64,000 nt of DNA, from assembly GCF_015354575.1 (NCBI RefSeq), contig NZ_JACAFQ010000015.1, positions 82,539 to 146,538 on the forward strand, given 5' to 3'. Under the pieces are notes generated by a model that saw only the letters and a list, made by a program, of their open reading frames with translations, had not been told where the DNA came from and did no database searches. The position numbers were made by a program, and so were the translations under genes. Shown here piece by piece: positions 1 to 7,854 of the stretch (its first letter is position 1; each line of letters opens with the position of its first letter). This DNA is from Pseudomonas sp. UFMG81 (lineage in GTDB: Bacteria; Pseudomonadota; Gammaproteobacteria; Pseudomonadales; Pseudomonadaceae).

Positions 1-168
1 TTGCAGGGCTTCGTGGCCGGGCTGGATGGCCTGTACCTGGTCGAGTCGGTCGAGCAGGTGTTCACCAGCTCCGGCTGGCGCAGCACGGTGCAGTGCAACG
101 GCGGCAAGCAAGGCAAGGCCAAGGCCAAGGGCGCCGCGCCACGGCGCTCGGGCGCGATGAAGGCCTAG
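1..168 (+). CDS. C-terminal end of a phage late-control D / tail hub-like protein (partial)
   Basis: The reading frame is open from the first base and stops with TAG at 166-168, so only about 55 C-terminal residues are visible. The residues GLDGLYLVESVEQVF followed by SSGWRSTVQCNGG and a basic Lys/Ala tail resemble the end of phage late-control D proteins, which form the hub of contractile tails. This is a family-level resemblance only. A separate hub gene (gpP type) lies further downstream in the Mu-like cluster, so this gene probably belongs to a different tail module lying upstream of the window. Its true start and the rest of that module cannot be seen. Confidence 0.5.
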   Translation: MQGFVAGLDGLYLVESVEQVFTSSGWRSTVQCNGGKQGKAKAKGAAPRRSGAMKA

Positions 169-192
169 CGGCGGCCAACAACAAGCGCCTGC

Positions 193-215
193 CTGTAGGA
201 GCGGCCTTGCTCGCG
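193..215 (+). repeat. REP-like half element
   Basis: The stretch begins CTGTAGGAGCGGCCTTG, the same core as the REP elements near 55600 and 62740. It lies between the hub-like gene end and the tail terminator gene, and no paired inverted copy is seen nearby. Confidence 0.6.
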
Positions 216-243
216 CACAGGCCACCTGAACTCGGAGACCCCC

Positions 244-831
244 ATGAAACCCAGCTTGCTCAGCGCCCAACTGGCGCTTTGCCCGAGCCTCGGCGGCTCC
301 GCCATGGTCGGCCTCGACCTGGCGGCCATCGACACCCTCACCCCCCAACCGCACCCCATCGCCTGCCTGCTGCTGGCCGCTGTCGAGGCCGAACGCAACG
401 ACCTGCAGAACGCCACACGCCAAGCCCTGCGCGAGCGCTTCGAGGTGCTGTTGCTGCTCGACAGCACGACGCACGGCACCGCCCAGGCGCTCGAACGCCT
501 GGACGAGCTGCGCGCCGAACTGTGGCTGGCGCTGGTCGGTTGGAAACCCGCCCCCGGCCGCGAGCCGGTGGAGTACGACGGCGGCGAACTGCTGCGCTGC
601 GACAGCCGCCGCGTGCTGTACCGCCACCGCTTCATCGCCCCGCTGCAGCTGGGCCGCAGCCGGGCCAGCGAGCCCGCCGAAACCTGGCACGAGCGCCAGC
701 TCGACAGCCTGCCGGCATTGACCGGCGTCACGGTGAACCTGGACGCCATCGACCCGGCAGACCCGAACCTGCGCCAGCCAGGCCCCGACGGGCGCATCGA
801 AATGACCTTCCAAGGAACCTTCAACCCATGA
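244..831 (+). CDS. Phage tail terminator-like protein (Mu gp37 position)
   Basis: This 195-residue protein is the first gene of the Mu-like tail cluster. Proteins at this place cap the growing tail tube and sheath at the head-proximal end; in a headless particle they would close the tail. Recognition rests mainly on position, directly before a DUF2635 gene and the sheath gene, plus size; no strong motif is visible. The start ATG at 244 follows a weak CGGAG ribosome site. Its TGA overlaps the next ATG (ATGA), showing translational coupling. It could instead be a neck or completion protein of another name. Confidence 0.6.
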   Translation: MKPSLLSAQLALCPSLGGSAMVGLDLAAIDTLTPQPHPIACLLLAAVEAERNDLQNATRQALRERFEVLLLLDSTTHGTAQALERLDELRAELWLALVGWKPAPGREPVEYDGGELLRCDSRRVLYRHRFIAPLQLGRSRASEPAETWHERQLDSLPALTGVTVNLDAIDPADPNLRQPGPDGRIEMTFQGTFNP

Positions 832-1010
832 CAGCACGCATCACCGTGATCCCGGCCACAGGCCGGGCGGTGCCGGATCCGCAATCCGGCGACCTGCTGC
901 CCGCCGAGGGCCGCGACGTGCCGGACTCCGTCTGGTGGCGCCGCCGCCTGGCGGATGGCGATGTGATCCTCAAGGCCGCCAAGGCGGCAAAACCACAGGG
1001 AGCGAAATAA
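828..1010 (+). CDS. DUF2635 family small tail protein (Mu gp38-like)
   Basis: A 60-residue protein whose ATG at 828 overlaps the stop of the upstream gene, and whose TAA shares its last base with the sheath ATG. The pattern VPDPQSGDLLPAEGRDVP, then two Trp residues and a short Arg run with RRLADGDV, is typical of DUF2635, the Mu gp38 family that sits between tail terminator and sheath. Its molecular role is not known. It is too well embedded in an overlapping operon to be a chance reading frame. Confidence 0.8.
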   Translation: MTARITVIPATGRAVPDPQSGDLLPAEGRDVPDSVWWRRRLADGDVILKAAKAAKPQGAK

Positions 1011-2506
1011 TGTCGGTCGGATTCAGCAACATCCCCGCGGACATCCGTGTTCCGCTGTTCTACGCCGAGATGGACAACTCGGTGGCCAACAGCGCTTCGT
1101 CCAACCTGCGCCGGCTGATCGTCGCCCAGGTCAACGACAACGTCGGCCCTGAACAGGCCGGCAAGCTGGTGCTGGTGTCCAGCCTGGCGGTAGCCAAGCA
1201 GATCGGCGGCCAGGGCTCGATGCTCGCGGCCATGTACGACACCTGGCGCAAGGCCGACCCGCTGGGCGAAATCTGGTGCCTGCCACTGCGCAACAGCGAA
1301 GGCGCCGTGGCCAAGGCCGAAGTGAAGGTCGAGGGCAGCGCCACCGAGGCCGGCCTGATCAACCTGTACGTGGCCGGTGTGCGGGTGCAGGCCGGTGTGG
1401 CCCTGGGCAGCACCGCCGCCCAGGTGGCCAGCGCCCTGGCGCTGAAGGTCAATGCCAACCCCGACCTGCCGGTGACCGCCGTGGCCGCCGCTGGCGTGCT
1501 CAGCCTGAGCTGCAAGTGGACCGGCGACAGCGGCAACGACATCGCCCTGCAACTCAACCGCCTGGGCTTGAGCAACGGTGAACAGACCCCGGCCGGCCTG
1601 GTGCTGACCGTGACCGCGTTCGCCGCAGGCGCCGGCGTGCCGGACCAGGTCCAGGCCCTGGCGGCGGTGGGGGACGAGCCGTTCGAGTTCATCTGCCTGC
1701 CGTGGTCCGACAGCGCCAGCCTGGATGCCTGGAAGCTGGCCATGGACGACAGCGCCGGGCGCTGGTCCTGGAGCCGTCAGCTGTATGGCCATGTGTACGG
1801 CGCCAAGCGCGGCACGGTGGGCAGCCTGGTGGCTGCCGGCCAACTGCGCAACGACCAGCACGCCAGCCTGCTGGCGGTCGAGCGTGGCGCGCCGCAACCG
1901 GTGTGGCTGCATGCCGCGAGCTTCGCCGCGCGCTCGGCGGCGTTCATTTCCGCCGATGCCAGCCGCCCGACCCAGAGCGGCACCTTGCCGGGCCTGGAAC
2001 CTGCCCCGGCCAGCGAGCGCTTCAGCCTCAGCGAGCGTCAGTCGCTGCTCAGCTACGGTATCGCCACCGCGTACTACGAAGGCGGCGCGCTGCGCATCCA
2101 GCGGGCGATCACCACCTACCAGAAGAACGCCTACGGCCAGCCGGACAACTCCTACCTGGACAGCGAAACCCTGCACCAGTCGGCCTTCATCATCCGCCGC
2201 CTGCAAGGGGTGATCACCAGCAAGTACGGCCGCCACAAACTGGCCAGCGACGGCACCCGCTTCGGCGCCGGCCAGCCGATCGTCACCCCCAGCACCCTGC
2301 GCGGCGAGCTGATCGCCCAGTACGCGCGGCTCGAACAGGAAGGCCACGTGGAAAACGCCGAGCTGTTCGCCGAGCACCTGGTGGTGGAGCGTTCGAGCAC
2401 CGACCCGAGCCGGGTCAACGTGCTGTTCCCGCCGGACTACATCAACGGCCTGCGCGTGTTCGCGCTGCTCAACCAGTTCCGCCTGCAGTACGAAGACGCC
2501 GCCTGA
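1010..2506 (+). CDS. Tail sheath protein (Mu gpL-like)
   Basis: A 498-residue contractile sheath subunit that would polymerise around the tube and shorten to drive the tube through a target cell envelope. The N-terminus MSVGFSNIPADIRVPLFYAE and the C-terminus ending in FPPDYINGLRVFALLNQFRLQYE are characteristic of Mu-type sheath proteins. The start at 1010 overlaps the preceding stop by one base; an earlier in-frame start would run back into the DUF2635 gene. It is the largest structural gene of the cluster and is followed by a hairpin before the tube gene. Confidence 0.93.
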   Translation: MSVGFSNIPADIRVPLFYAEMDNSVANSASSNLRRLIVAQVNDNVGPEQAGKLVLVSSLAVAKQIGGQGSMLAAMYDTWRKADPLGEIWCLPLRNSEGAVAKAEVKVEGSATEAGLINLYVAGVRVQAGVALGSTAAQVASALALKVNANPDLPVTAVAAAGVLSLSCKWTGDSGNDIALQLNRLGLSNGEQTPAGLVLTVTAFAAGAGVPDQVQALAAVGDEPFEFICLPWSDSASLDAWKLAMDDSAGRWSWSRQLYGHVYGAKRGTVGSLVAAGQLRNDQHASLLAVERGAPQPVWLHAASFAARSAAFISADASRPTQSGTLPGLEPAPASERFSLSERQSLLSYGIATAYYEGGALRIQRAITTYQKNAYGQPDNSYLDSETLHQSAFIIRRLQGVITSKYGRHKLASDGTRFGAGQPIVTPSTLRGELIAQYARLEQEGHVENAELFAEHLVVERSSTDPSRVNVLFPPDYINGLRVFALLNQFRLQYEDAA

Positions 2507-2530
2507 GCCGCGGCCACCACCACCCAACCC

Positions 2531-2556
2531 GGCCCGCCCTGAGCGGGCCTGTTTTT
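2531..2556 (+). terminator. Hairpin with T-run between sheath and tube genes
   Basis: The stem GGCCCGC / GCGGGCC with a 5-base loop is followed by TG and five Ts, which is an intrinsic-terminator layout. It lies inside an otherwise tightly packed operon, so it may act as a partial terminator or mRNA stabiliser. Confidence 0.7.
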
Positions 2557-2569
2557 ATGGAGAGATGCC

Positions 2570-2917
2570 ATGGGGCAGAAAATCGCGGGCACCTGCTACG
2601 TCAAGGTCGACGGTGCCCAACTGACCATCAAGGGCGGCTGCGAGGCCCCGCTGATGGAGGTCAACCGCACCACCCTGGTGCCGGGTTACTACAAGGAAGA
2701 GGAGCGGCGCCCGTCGCTCAAGGTCACCGCGCTGCACACGCCAGACTTCCCGCTGAAGAAGCTGGTCAACGGCACCGACATGACCATCACCTGCGAGTTC
2801 AGCAACGGCCGCGTGTACGTGCTGGCCGGCGCCTACCTGGTGGGCGAGCCGGTGAGCAAGGGCGACGACGCCGAAGTGGCGCTGGAGTTCGACGGCATCA
2901 AGGGGAGCTGGCAATGA
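2570..2917 (+). CDS. Tail tube protein (Mu gpM-like)
   Basis: A 115-residue protein with the N-terminus MGQKIAGTCYVKVDGAQLTI, the usual opening of the phage tube-2 family. It would form stacked hexameric rings inside the sheath. A purine-rich GGAGAG lies shortly before the ATG. The stop TGA overlaps the next ATG (ATGA). Size, motif and position after the sheath gene agree with the Mu tail module. Confidence 0.92.
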   Translation: MGQKIAGTCYVKVDGAQLTIKGGCEAPLMEVNRTTLVPGYYKEEERRPSLKVTALHTPDFPLKKLVNGTDMTITCEFSNGRVYVLAGAYLVGEPVSKGDDAEVALEFDGIKGSWQ

Positions 2918-3210
2918 CCCAGGTGCTCAAGCTCAACGTGCCGCTGGAGGCCCACGGCGAACTGCTCCAGGAACTGGCCCTGCGCCGCCCGACCGTACAG
3001 GAAGTCCGGACCATCAAGGCGCTGCCGTACCGCATCGACAAGCGCGAGGAGGTCAGCCTGGACATGGACGTGGCGGCCAAGTACATCGCCGTCTGCGCCG
3101 GCATCCCGCCGTCCTCGGTCAACCAGATGGACCTGGCCGACCTGAACACCGCCAGCTGGGTCGTCGCCGGTTTTTTCATGAGTGCGGCGTCACCAGCATC
3201 AGCGCTCTGA
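2914..3210 (+). CDS. Tail assembly chaperone, short (0-frame) product (Mu gp41-like)
   Basis: A 98-residue product starting at an ATG that overlaps the tube stop. The segment LRRPTVQEVRTIKALPYRID is typical of gp41/gpE tail assembly proteins, which bind the tape measure before tube polymerisation and are not part of the finished tail. The 0-frame ends at 3208-3210, but a T TTT TTC heptamer at 3171-3177 allows a -1 shift into a frame that stays open to 3341. The last residues of this short form (after the heptamer) look less protein-like than the -1 continuation. Confidence 0.85.
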   Translation: MTQVLKLNVPLEAHGELLQELALRRPTVQEVRTIKALPYRIDKREEVSLDMDVAAKYIAVCAGIPPSSVNQMDLADLNTASWVVAGFFMSAASPASAL

Positions 3211-3341
3211 TCGCGATTGCCTATGACCTGGCCTGGTTCTGGCGGGTAGACCCCGAACAGGTCCTGGCCAGGCCCCTGGACGTGCTGCGGGAGTCCCTGG
3301 AGCACGCGCAACGGATCAATGCGATGCAGCAGGTGCAATGA
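2914..3341 (+). CDS. Tail assembly chaperone, long product made by -1 frameshift
   Basis: Reading 0-frame to the slippery heptamer at 3171-3177 and then shifting back one base gives a product of about 142 residues. The -1 part reads FHECGVTSISALIAIAYDLA, then a Trp-rich stretch with WFWRVDPEQVLARPLDVLRE, and stops at 3339-3341. It fills the gap between gp41 and the tape measure with codon use like its neighbours. Production of two nested forms here is established for tailed phages (P2 E/E+E', lambda G/GT, Mu gene 41). That it happens in this strain is inference. Confidence 0.8.
3171..3177 (+). promoter_or_regulatory. Programmed -1 ribosomal frameshift slippery heptamer
   Basis: The heptamer T TTT TTC lies with its codons TTT and TTC in the gp41 0-frame, matching the X XXY YYZ rule. 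Both tRNAs can re-pair with TTT in the -1 frame. The -1 frame then continues to the tape-measure start. Confidence 0.82.
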
Positions 3342-4978
3342 TGGCAGAACAACTACAGCTCAATACGCTGGTGCTCGATGCCCGGCGCCTGGCGGTCAAC
3401 CTGGTGCAGGTCAACCAGCAGGTGCGCCAGGTGGTGAGCCAGGCACCCAAGGTGGAAGGGTTTTCCGACGCGCTGGAGAAGAGCAAGCTCGGCGAGCTGG
3501 ACCTCGGCGGGCTGCTCAAGGGCGAAGGGCTCGCGGCACCGTTCGTCAGTGGCATCGAGGCTGCCCTGGCGTTCGAGCAGCATATGCACGACCTGGAACT
3601 GGGGCCGGTCAAGGACGACCCGCTGGAGAACACCGGCCTGCAACGGGACGCGCTGGCCGCGCTGTTGCCCGAGGCCGGTGTGCGCCAGGGCCAGGAAAGC
3701 CTGGAGCAGCTGCAAGGGGCGATCAAGGGTGTGACCCTGGTCTTTGGCCTGGCCTTGCTGCCGGCCTTCACGGCAGTGGCCCAGGCGCTGACACCGCTGG
3801 TTCAGGGGGTTGCCAACCTGATCGTGGCCAACCCGCAGCTGGTGGAGGGGGTTGCTGCGGCTGCGGCGGCCTTCACCGGCCTCAGGGTCGCCGCCACCTT
3901 GGCGATGCTGGCGTTCAACGCCACCCCCATTGGTTTGGTGGTCAGTGCCGTGGCCTTGGCGGTGGGTTTGATCGTGGCCTATTGGGAGCCGATCTCGGGT
4001 TTCTTCGCGGCGGTCGGCGAGCGTGTCGGCGCCGTGTTCCAGGCCATGGGCGCGGCATTCGACGCGCTGTTGCAGTGGGACCCGATGGCCGCGCTGCAAA
4101 GCGGCTGGAGCGCGTTGACGGGCTTTTTCGGCGAGCTCTGGGGATCGCTGCTGGCGGGCTTGCAGAGCGCCTGGGGCATGCTCCAGGCGGTGCTGGCCTG
4201 GAGCCCGCTGGCGCTGCTGTATAACAACTGGGGCAGCGTCGTCGACTGGCTCGCCGGCCTGGCTGGCCGGGCACAGGAAGTGCTCGCGCAAGGTTGGCAA
4301 GGTTTGCAGGCAGTGCTGGCCTGGAGCCCGCTGGCGCTGTTGTACAACAACTGGGGCAGCATCGTCGGCTGGCTGGGCGACCTGGCGAACCAGGCCCTTG
4401 GCGTGCTCGCACAGGGCTGGACGATGCTCGGCGCACTGTTGCAATGGTCACCGATGGAGGTGCTGGGCGTGGCCTGGGGCGCGGTCAGCGGCTTCTTCGG
4501 CGAGCTGTGGAACCAACTGCTGGCGGGCATGGCGCCGATCCAAGAGGCATTGGCCAACCTGTTCGGCGGATCGCCCCTGGAGTGGCTGCAACAGCAATGG
4601 ACGCCAGTGGCGGCCTGGCTCAGTGACTGGTGGGCCAAGCTGGCACCGATCGTCGAACCGATCCGGGCGTTCTTCAGCGGCGCGTTTTCCGCCGTGTTCG
4701 ACACCTTCGGTGAACGCGGCGAGGCCCCGCAGTCGGCCGCGCCGCCGGTATCCACTGCGCCGTTGAGCAGCCCGCTGGTCGGTGAAGGCAGCAGCGGCCT
4801 GGTGCAGCAAACCGCCGAAGCCCGGCGCACCTCGCTGGACGGCAGCTTGCTGCTGCGCTTCGAGAACCCGCCGCCGGGCCTGGCGCTGGTTACCAGCCAG
4901 AGCAACCAGCCAGGCCTGAATATCCGCTCCAACGTGGGCGTGCGTTCACTGTCGCAAGGAGGTGCCTATGAACCGTGA
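3338..4978 (+). CDS. Tail length tape measure protein
   Basis: A 546-residue protein, short for a tape measure, which predicts a short tail. It starts at one of two adjacent ATGs (3338 or 3341) overlapping the stop of the frameshifted chaperone. Residues about 1-130 are helical and charged. The middle carries hydrophobic Ala/Leu/Val segments suggesting membrane-inserting helices (around residues 130-220). Residues about 240-445 consist of tandem 41-residue Trp-rich units such as AVLAWSPLALLYNNWGS. The role is to set tube length and perhaps to enter the target envelope on firing. The position between gp41 and gpN is canonical for Mu-like tails. Confidence 0.9.
   Translation: MMAEQLQLNTLVLDARRLAVNLVQVNQQVRQVVSQAPKVEGFSDALEKSKLGELDLGGLLKGEGLAAPFVSGIEAALAFEQHMHDLELGPVKDDPLENTGLQRDALAALLPEAGVRQGQESLEQLQGAIKGVTLVFGLALLPAFTAVAQALTPLVQGVANLIVANPQLVEGVAAAAAAFTGLRVAATLAMLAFNATPIGLVVSAVALAVGLIVAYWEPISGFFAAVGERVGAVFQAMGAAFDALLQWDPMAALQSGWSALTGFFGELWGSLLAGLQSAWGMLQAVLAWSPLALLYNNWGSVVDWLAGLAGRAQEVLAQGWQGLQAVLAWSPLALLYNNWGSIVGWLGDLANQALGVLAQGWTMLGALLQWSPMEVLGVAWGAVSGFFGELWNQLLAGMAPIQEALANLFGGSPLEWLQQQWTPVAAWLSDWWAKLAPIVEPIRAFFSGAFSAVFDTFGERGEAPQSAAPPVSTAPLSSPLVGEGSSGLVQQTAEARRTSLDGSLLLRFENPPPGLALVTSQSNQPGLNIRSNVGVRSLSQGGAYEP
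4061..4675 (+). repeat. Tandem 123-base (41-residue) repeats in the tape measure gene
   Basis: Equivalent units begin at 4061, 4184, 4307, 4430 and, more degenerate, 4553, exactly 123 bases apart and in frame. Units two and three share almost identical openings (QAVLAWSPLALLYNNWGS). Units one and four share a second subtype (ALLQW and GFFGELW). Confidence 0.85.
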
Positions 4979-6269
4979 CTGGACCGAGAGCCTGCTGCCG
5001 GCGAGCTTCGCCGGGGTGAAGTTCTGGGTCGAGAAGGCCAGCGTGCCGGTGGGGCGCAAGGGGGCGCTGCATGAATACCCGCAGCGCGACCAGGCGTATT
5101 TCGAAAGCCTCGGCCGCCAGGCCCAGGTGCACGAGCTCAACGGCTTCATCGTCGGTGCGGATTGCTTCGCCCAACGCGACCGCCTGCTCGCCGCCCTGGC
5201 CAAGGGCAGCGGCGAACTGCTGCACCCTTGGCTTGGGCGGCTACAGGTCAAGGTGGGCGAATGCACCCTGAGCCATGAGCGCAAGGCGGGCGGGGTGGCC
5301 AGCCTGACCATGAAGTTCCACCCCGACACGCCACTTACGTACCCGACGGCTCAGGTCAATACTCGACGGCAACTGGAGCAGGCCTCGCAAACCTGGCTCG
5401 ATACCGCCTTGGCGCGCTTCCAGGCGACCATGGCTCAGGTCGACCGGGCGCGGATCAACCTGCAGGCGCTGCGCAGCCGCTTGTCCGGGTTCTACAACCT
5501 GGTCAACCAGCAGTTCAAGCCGCTGCTGGCGACCGTCGACAGCCTGGGGGCGCTGGTGGATTCGCTGGTCAATGCGCCACGGGCGCTGGGGGCGTTGCTG
5601 GGCAACTACTTCAGCGACCTGCAAGGCAACCTGGGTACGTTTTCCAGCGTGGCTGCCGATGCCCCGGGCAGCCCGGCCGCGGCCTTGAACCAGGCGCTGG
5701 GGCGCGGCTATCGCGGCGTGCTGGCCAGCGCCACGCAACAGGCCGAGGCGGCAGCCACGCTGGATGCACCACCGCCTGGCGGCGGCAAGGACACCCAGCT
5801 CGCCGCCCAGGCCTTGGCCGACCTGTTGCAGGCCGCGTTGCTGGTGCAGCTGGCGCTGTTGCTGGCGCGCATGCCGGTCAACCCACGCAGCGAGTCGCTG
5901 CGCGAGACGCCGTCGCTGGCGGTGCAGCGCGTGCAGCCGGTGCAGCGTGCGCAAGTGCCGGTAGCCGACGATGTGCTGGCCCTGCGCGAGCGGCTCGACG
6001 CGCTGATCTGGCAGGCCGCGCTCAAGGCCGAAGCCACCGACTACCAGGCGCTCTGCGACTTGCGCCGCCAGCTCGACGAGCACCTGGACGCCGTGGCGGC
6101 TTCGGGGGTGCGCCTGGTCACGGTGCAGCCCGAGCAGCCCTTGCCGGCGCTGGTCCTGGCGTATCGGCGTTTCGCCGATGCAACCCGGGCCGGCGAAGTG
6201 GTGCAGCGCAACCGGGTCCGCCACCCGGGCTTCGTGCCGCCGCAGCCGTTGCAGATGGCGAGGGAGTGA
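4968..6269 (+). CDS. DNA circularisation N-terminal domain protein (Mu gpN-like baseplate protein)
   Basis: A 433-residue protein opening MNRDWTESLLPASFAGVKFW, the hallmark of the DNA_circ_N family. In Mu the gpN homologue is a baseplate/tail protein; the family name comes from phage Sf6-type annotation. The ATG at 4968 is chosen because AAGGAGG ends six bases before it; an in-frame GTG at 4962 overlaps the ribosome site. It overlaps the end of the tape measure by 11 bases. The middle part is long and Ala/Leu-rich with Gln runs, consistent with helical bundles. Confidence 0.88.
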   Translation: MNRDWTESLLPASFAGVKFWVEKASVPVGRKGALHEYPQRDQAYFESLGRQAQVHELNGFIVGADCFAQRDRLLAALAKGSGELLHPWLGRLQVKVGECTLSHERKAGGVASLTMKFHPDTPLTYPTAQVNTRRQLEQASQTWLDTALARFQATMAQVDRARINLQALRSRLSGFYNLVNQQFKPLLATVDSLGALVDSLVNAPRALGALLGNYFSDLQGNLGTFSSVAADAPGSPAAALNQALGRGYRGVLASATQQAEAAATLDAPPPGGGKDTQLAAQALADLLQAALLVQLALLLARMPVNPRSESLRETPSLAVQRVQPVQRAQVPVADDVLALRERLDALIWQAALKAEATDYQALCDLRRQLDEHLDAVAASGVRLVTVQPEQPLPALVLAYRRFADATRAGEVVQRNRVRHPGFVPPQPLQMARE

Positions 6270-6272
6270 GTC

Positions 6273-7328
6273 ATGGTCGATTTTCGCAATGCCGTGACCC
6301 TGAGCGTCAACGGCCTGGACTACGGCGGCTGGACCAGCGTCAGCATCAGCGCCGGCTTCGAGCAGCAGGCGCGCAGCTTCAAGCTGGGCATCACCTGGCA
6401 ATGGCCGGGGCAGGGCGCGGCGGTACGCATCCAGGCGGGTGACCGCTGCGAGGTGCGCATCGGCGCTGATCGGGTGCTGACAGGCTGGGTATCGGCCACC
6501 CCGATCGAGCATTCGCACCAGCAAACGGGGCTGACGGTGCAGGGCGAGTCGCTGACCGTCGACCTGGTCGAATGCTCGGCGATCAACCGCCCGGGCCAGT
6601 GGCGCCAGCAGCAACTGGAGCAGATCGCCCTGGCGCTGGCCGCGCCCTACGGGGTGCGGGTGCGCAGCGAACTGGGGCCGCTCAAACCGATTGCCAACCA
6701 CGCCATCCAACCCGGCGAGACGGTATTCCAGTCCCTGGACCGCCTGCTCACCACGCAGATGGCCTATTCCACCGACGACGCCGAAGGGCGCCTGGTGCTG
6801 ATTCGCCCCGGCAGTGGCGGGCAGGCCTGCGATGCCCTCGAGGTGGGCCGCAACGTGCTGTCCGGCAGCGCCGCGTTGAGCCAGCAAAAGCGCTTCGCCG
6901 AGTACCGGGTGTGCAGCCAGCGCAAGGGCAAGGATGGCGAGGCGGCCCGCCAGGCCTGCGAGGTCGAGGCCACGGCCTTCGACCCGGCCGTGCGCCGGCG
7001 GGTGCTGCTGATCAACGAAGGTGGCGCCATGAGCGAAGCCGACGCCCAGCGCCGGGTCGACTGGGAGGCGCGCAGTCGCGAGGCGCAGACCTGGCAGGCG
7101 ACCTACAAGGTGCAGGGCTGGCGGCAGTCCAACGGTGAGCTGTGGCGGCAGAACACCCTGGTGCGGGTCAAGGACCCGATCATTGGGCTGGACCGCTGGA
7201 TGCTGATCGCCAAGGTCACCTACAGCCTCGATGGCAACGGCACGCTGACCACCCTGGAGGTGGCCCCGCCGGCCAAGTTCGAACTCAACCCGAGCGATCC
7301 GCAGCGGCCCAAGGCCGCTGGCAGCTGA
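6273..7328 (+). CDS. Baseplate hub protein (Mu gpP / gp44-like)
   Basis: A 351-residue protein beginning MVDFRNAVTLSVNGLDYGGW. It belongs to the gpP/gpD-like hub fold that forms the trimeric ring between tube and central spike. The residues GWTSVSISAGFEQQARSF and TGWVSATPIEHSHQQ fit the beta-rich hub domains. It starts three bases after gpN with a GAGGGAG ribosome site. Together with the partial gene at the window start it would be the second hub gene in this locus. Confidence 0.85.
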   Translation: MVDFRNAVTLSVNGLDYGGWTSVSISAGFEQQARSFKLGITWQWPGQGAAVRIQAGDRCEVRIGADRVLTGWVSATPIEHSHQQTGLTVQGESLTVDLVECSAINRPGQWRQQQLEQIALALAAPYGVRVRSELGPLKPIANHAIQPGETVFQSLDRLLTTQMAYSTDDAEGRLVLIRPGSGGQACDALEVGRNVLSGSAALSQQKRFAEYRVCSQRKGKDGEAARQACEVEATAFDPAVRRRVLLINEGGAMSEADAQRRVDWEARSREAQTWQATYKVQGWRQSNGELWRQNTLVRVKDPIIGLDRWMLIAKVTYSLDGNGTLTTLEVAPPAKFELNPSDPQRPKAAGS

Positions 7329-7353
7329 TCGCTCACCAGCAAAGGCACATCCC

Positions 7354-7854
7354 ATGAACCTACTCACGCGCATGCTGGCGCGCGGCAGCCTGGTGCTCGC
7401 CCATTCCGCCGGCAAGCTGCAACGCCTGCAGATGCGCCTTATGGCTGGGGAGCTGCAGGACGACCTGGAGCACTTCGAGCCCTATGGCCTTACCAGCCAT
7501 CCGCACCCCGGCGCCGAGGGCATCGTCGCCTTCATCGGCGGTGACCGCTCCCACGGCGTGGTGCTGAACCTGAGCGATCGCCGCTACCGCTTGCAGGCCC
7601 TGGCACCGGGCGAGGTGGCGTTGTACACCGACGAGGGCGATCGCCTGCATTTCAAGCGCGGGCGCATCATCGACATCGACACCGCAACCCTGAACATCCG
7701 CGCCAGCACCGCGGTGAACATCGAGTCGCCGTTGCTCAGTCATAGCGGCCGCATCGTTTCCCAAGGCGACCAGGTGGCCGCCGGCATCAGCCAGGTGCAG
7801 CACGTGCACGGCGGCGTGCAGGGCGGCAACGGCCAGACCGGGAGGCCGGCATGA
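7354..7854 (+). CDS. Baseplate assembly protein V / central spike (Mu gp45-like)
   Basis: A 166-residue protein with the gpV-like order: an OB-fold-like N-terminal part (PYGLTSHPHPGAEGIVAFIG), beta-helical repeats, and a His/Gly-rich C-terminus QHVHGGVQGGNGQTG. In phage spikes of this type an H-x-H motif near the tip binds an iron ion that rigidifies the point; HVH here could do the same (inference). Its stop overlaps the start of gp46 (ATGA). Confidence 0.9.
   Translation: MNLLTRMLARGSLVLAHSAGKLQRLQMRLMAGELQDDLEHFEPYGLTSHPHPGAEGIVAFIGGDRSHGVVLNLSDRRYRLQALAPGEVALYTDEGDRLHFKRGRIIDIDTATLNIRASTAVNIESPLLSHSGRIVSQGDQVAAGISQVQHVHGGVQGGNGQTGRPA

Noticed and set aside
821..2527. Long reverse-strand open frame opposite the sheath gene
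   Set aside because: It is a shadow caused by high GC at third codon positions; its protein is low-complexity Gly/Gln/His/Ala-rich and matches nothing, while the forward frame is a clear sheath.
5241..7415. Reverse-strand open frame of over 700 codons across gpN and gpP
   Set aside because: Antisense shadow of two recognised genes, with odd composition and no ribosome site.
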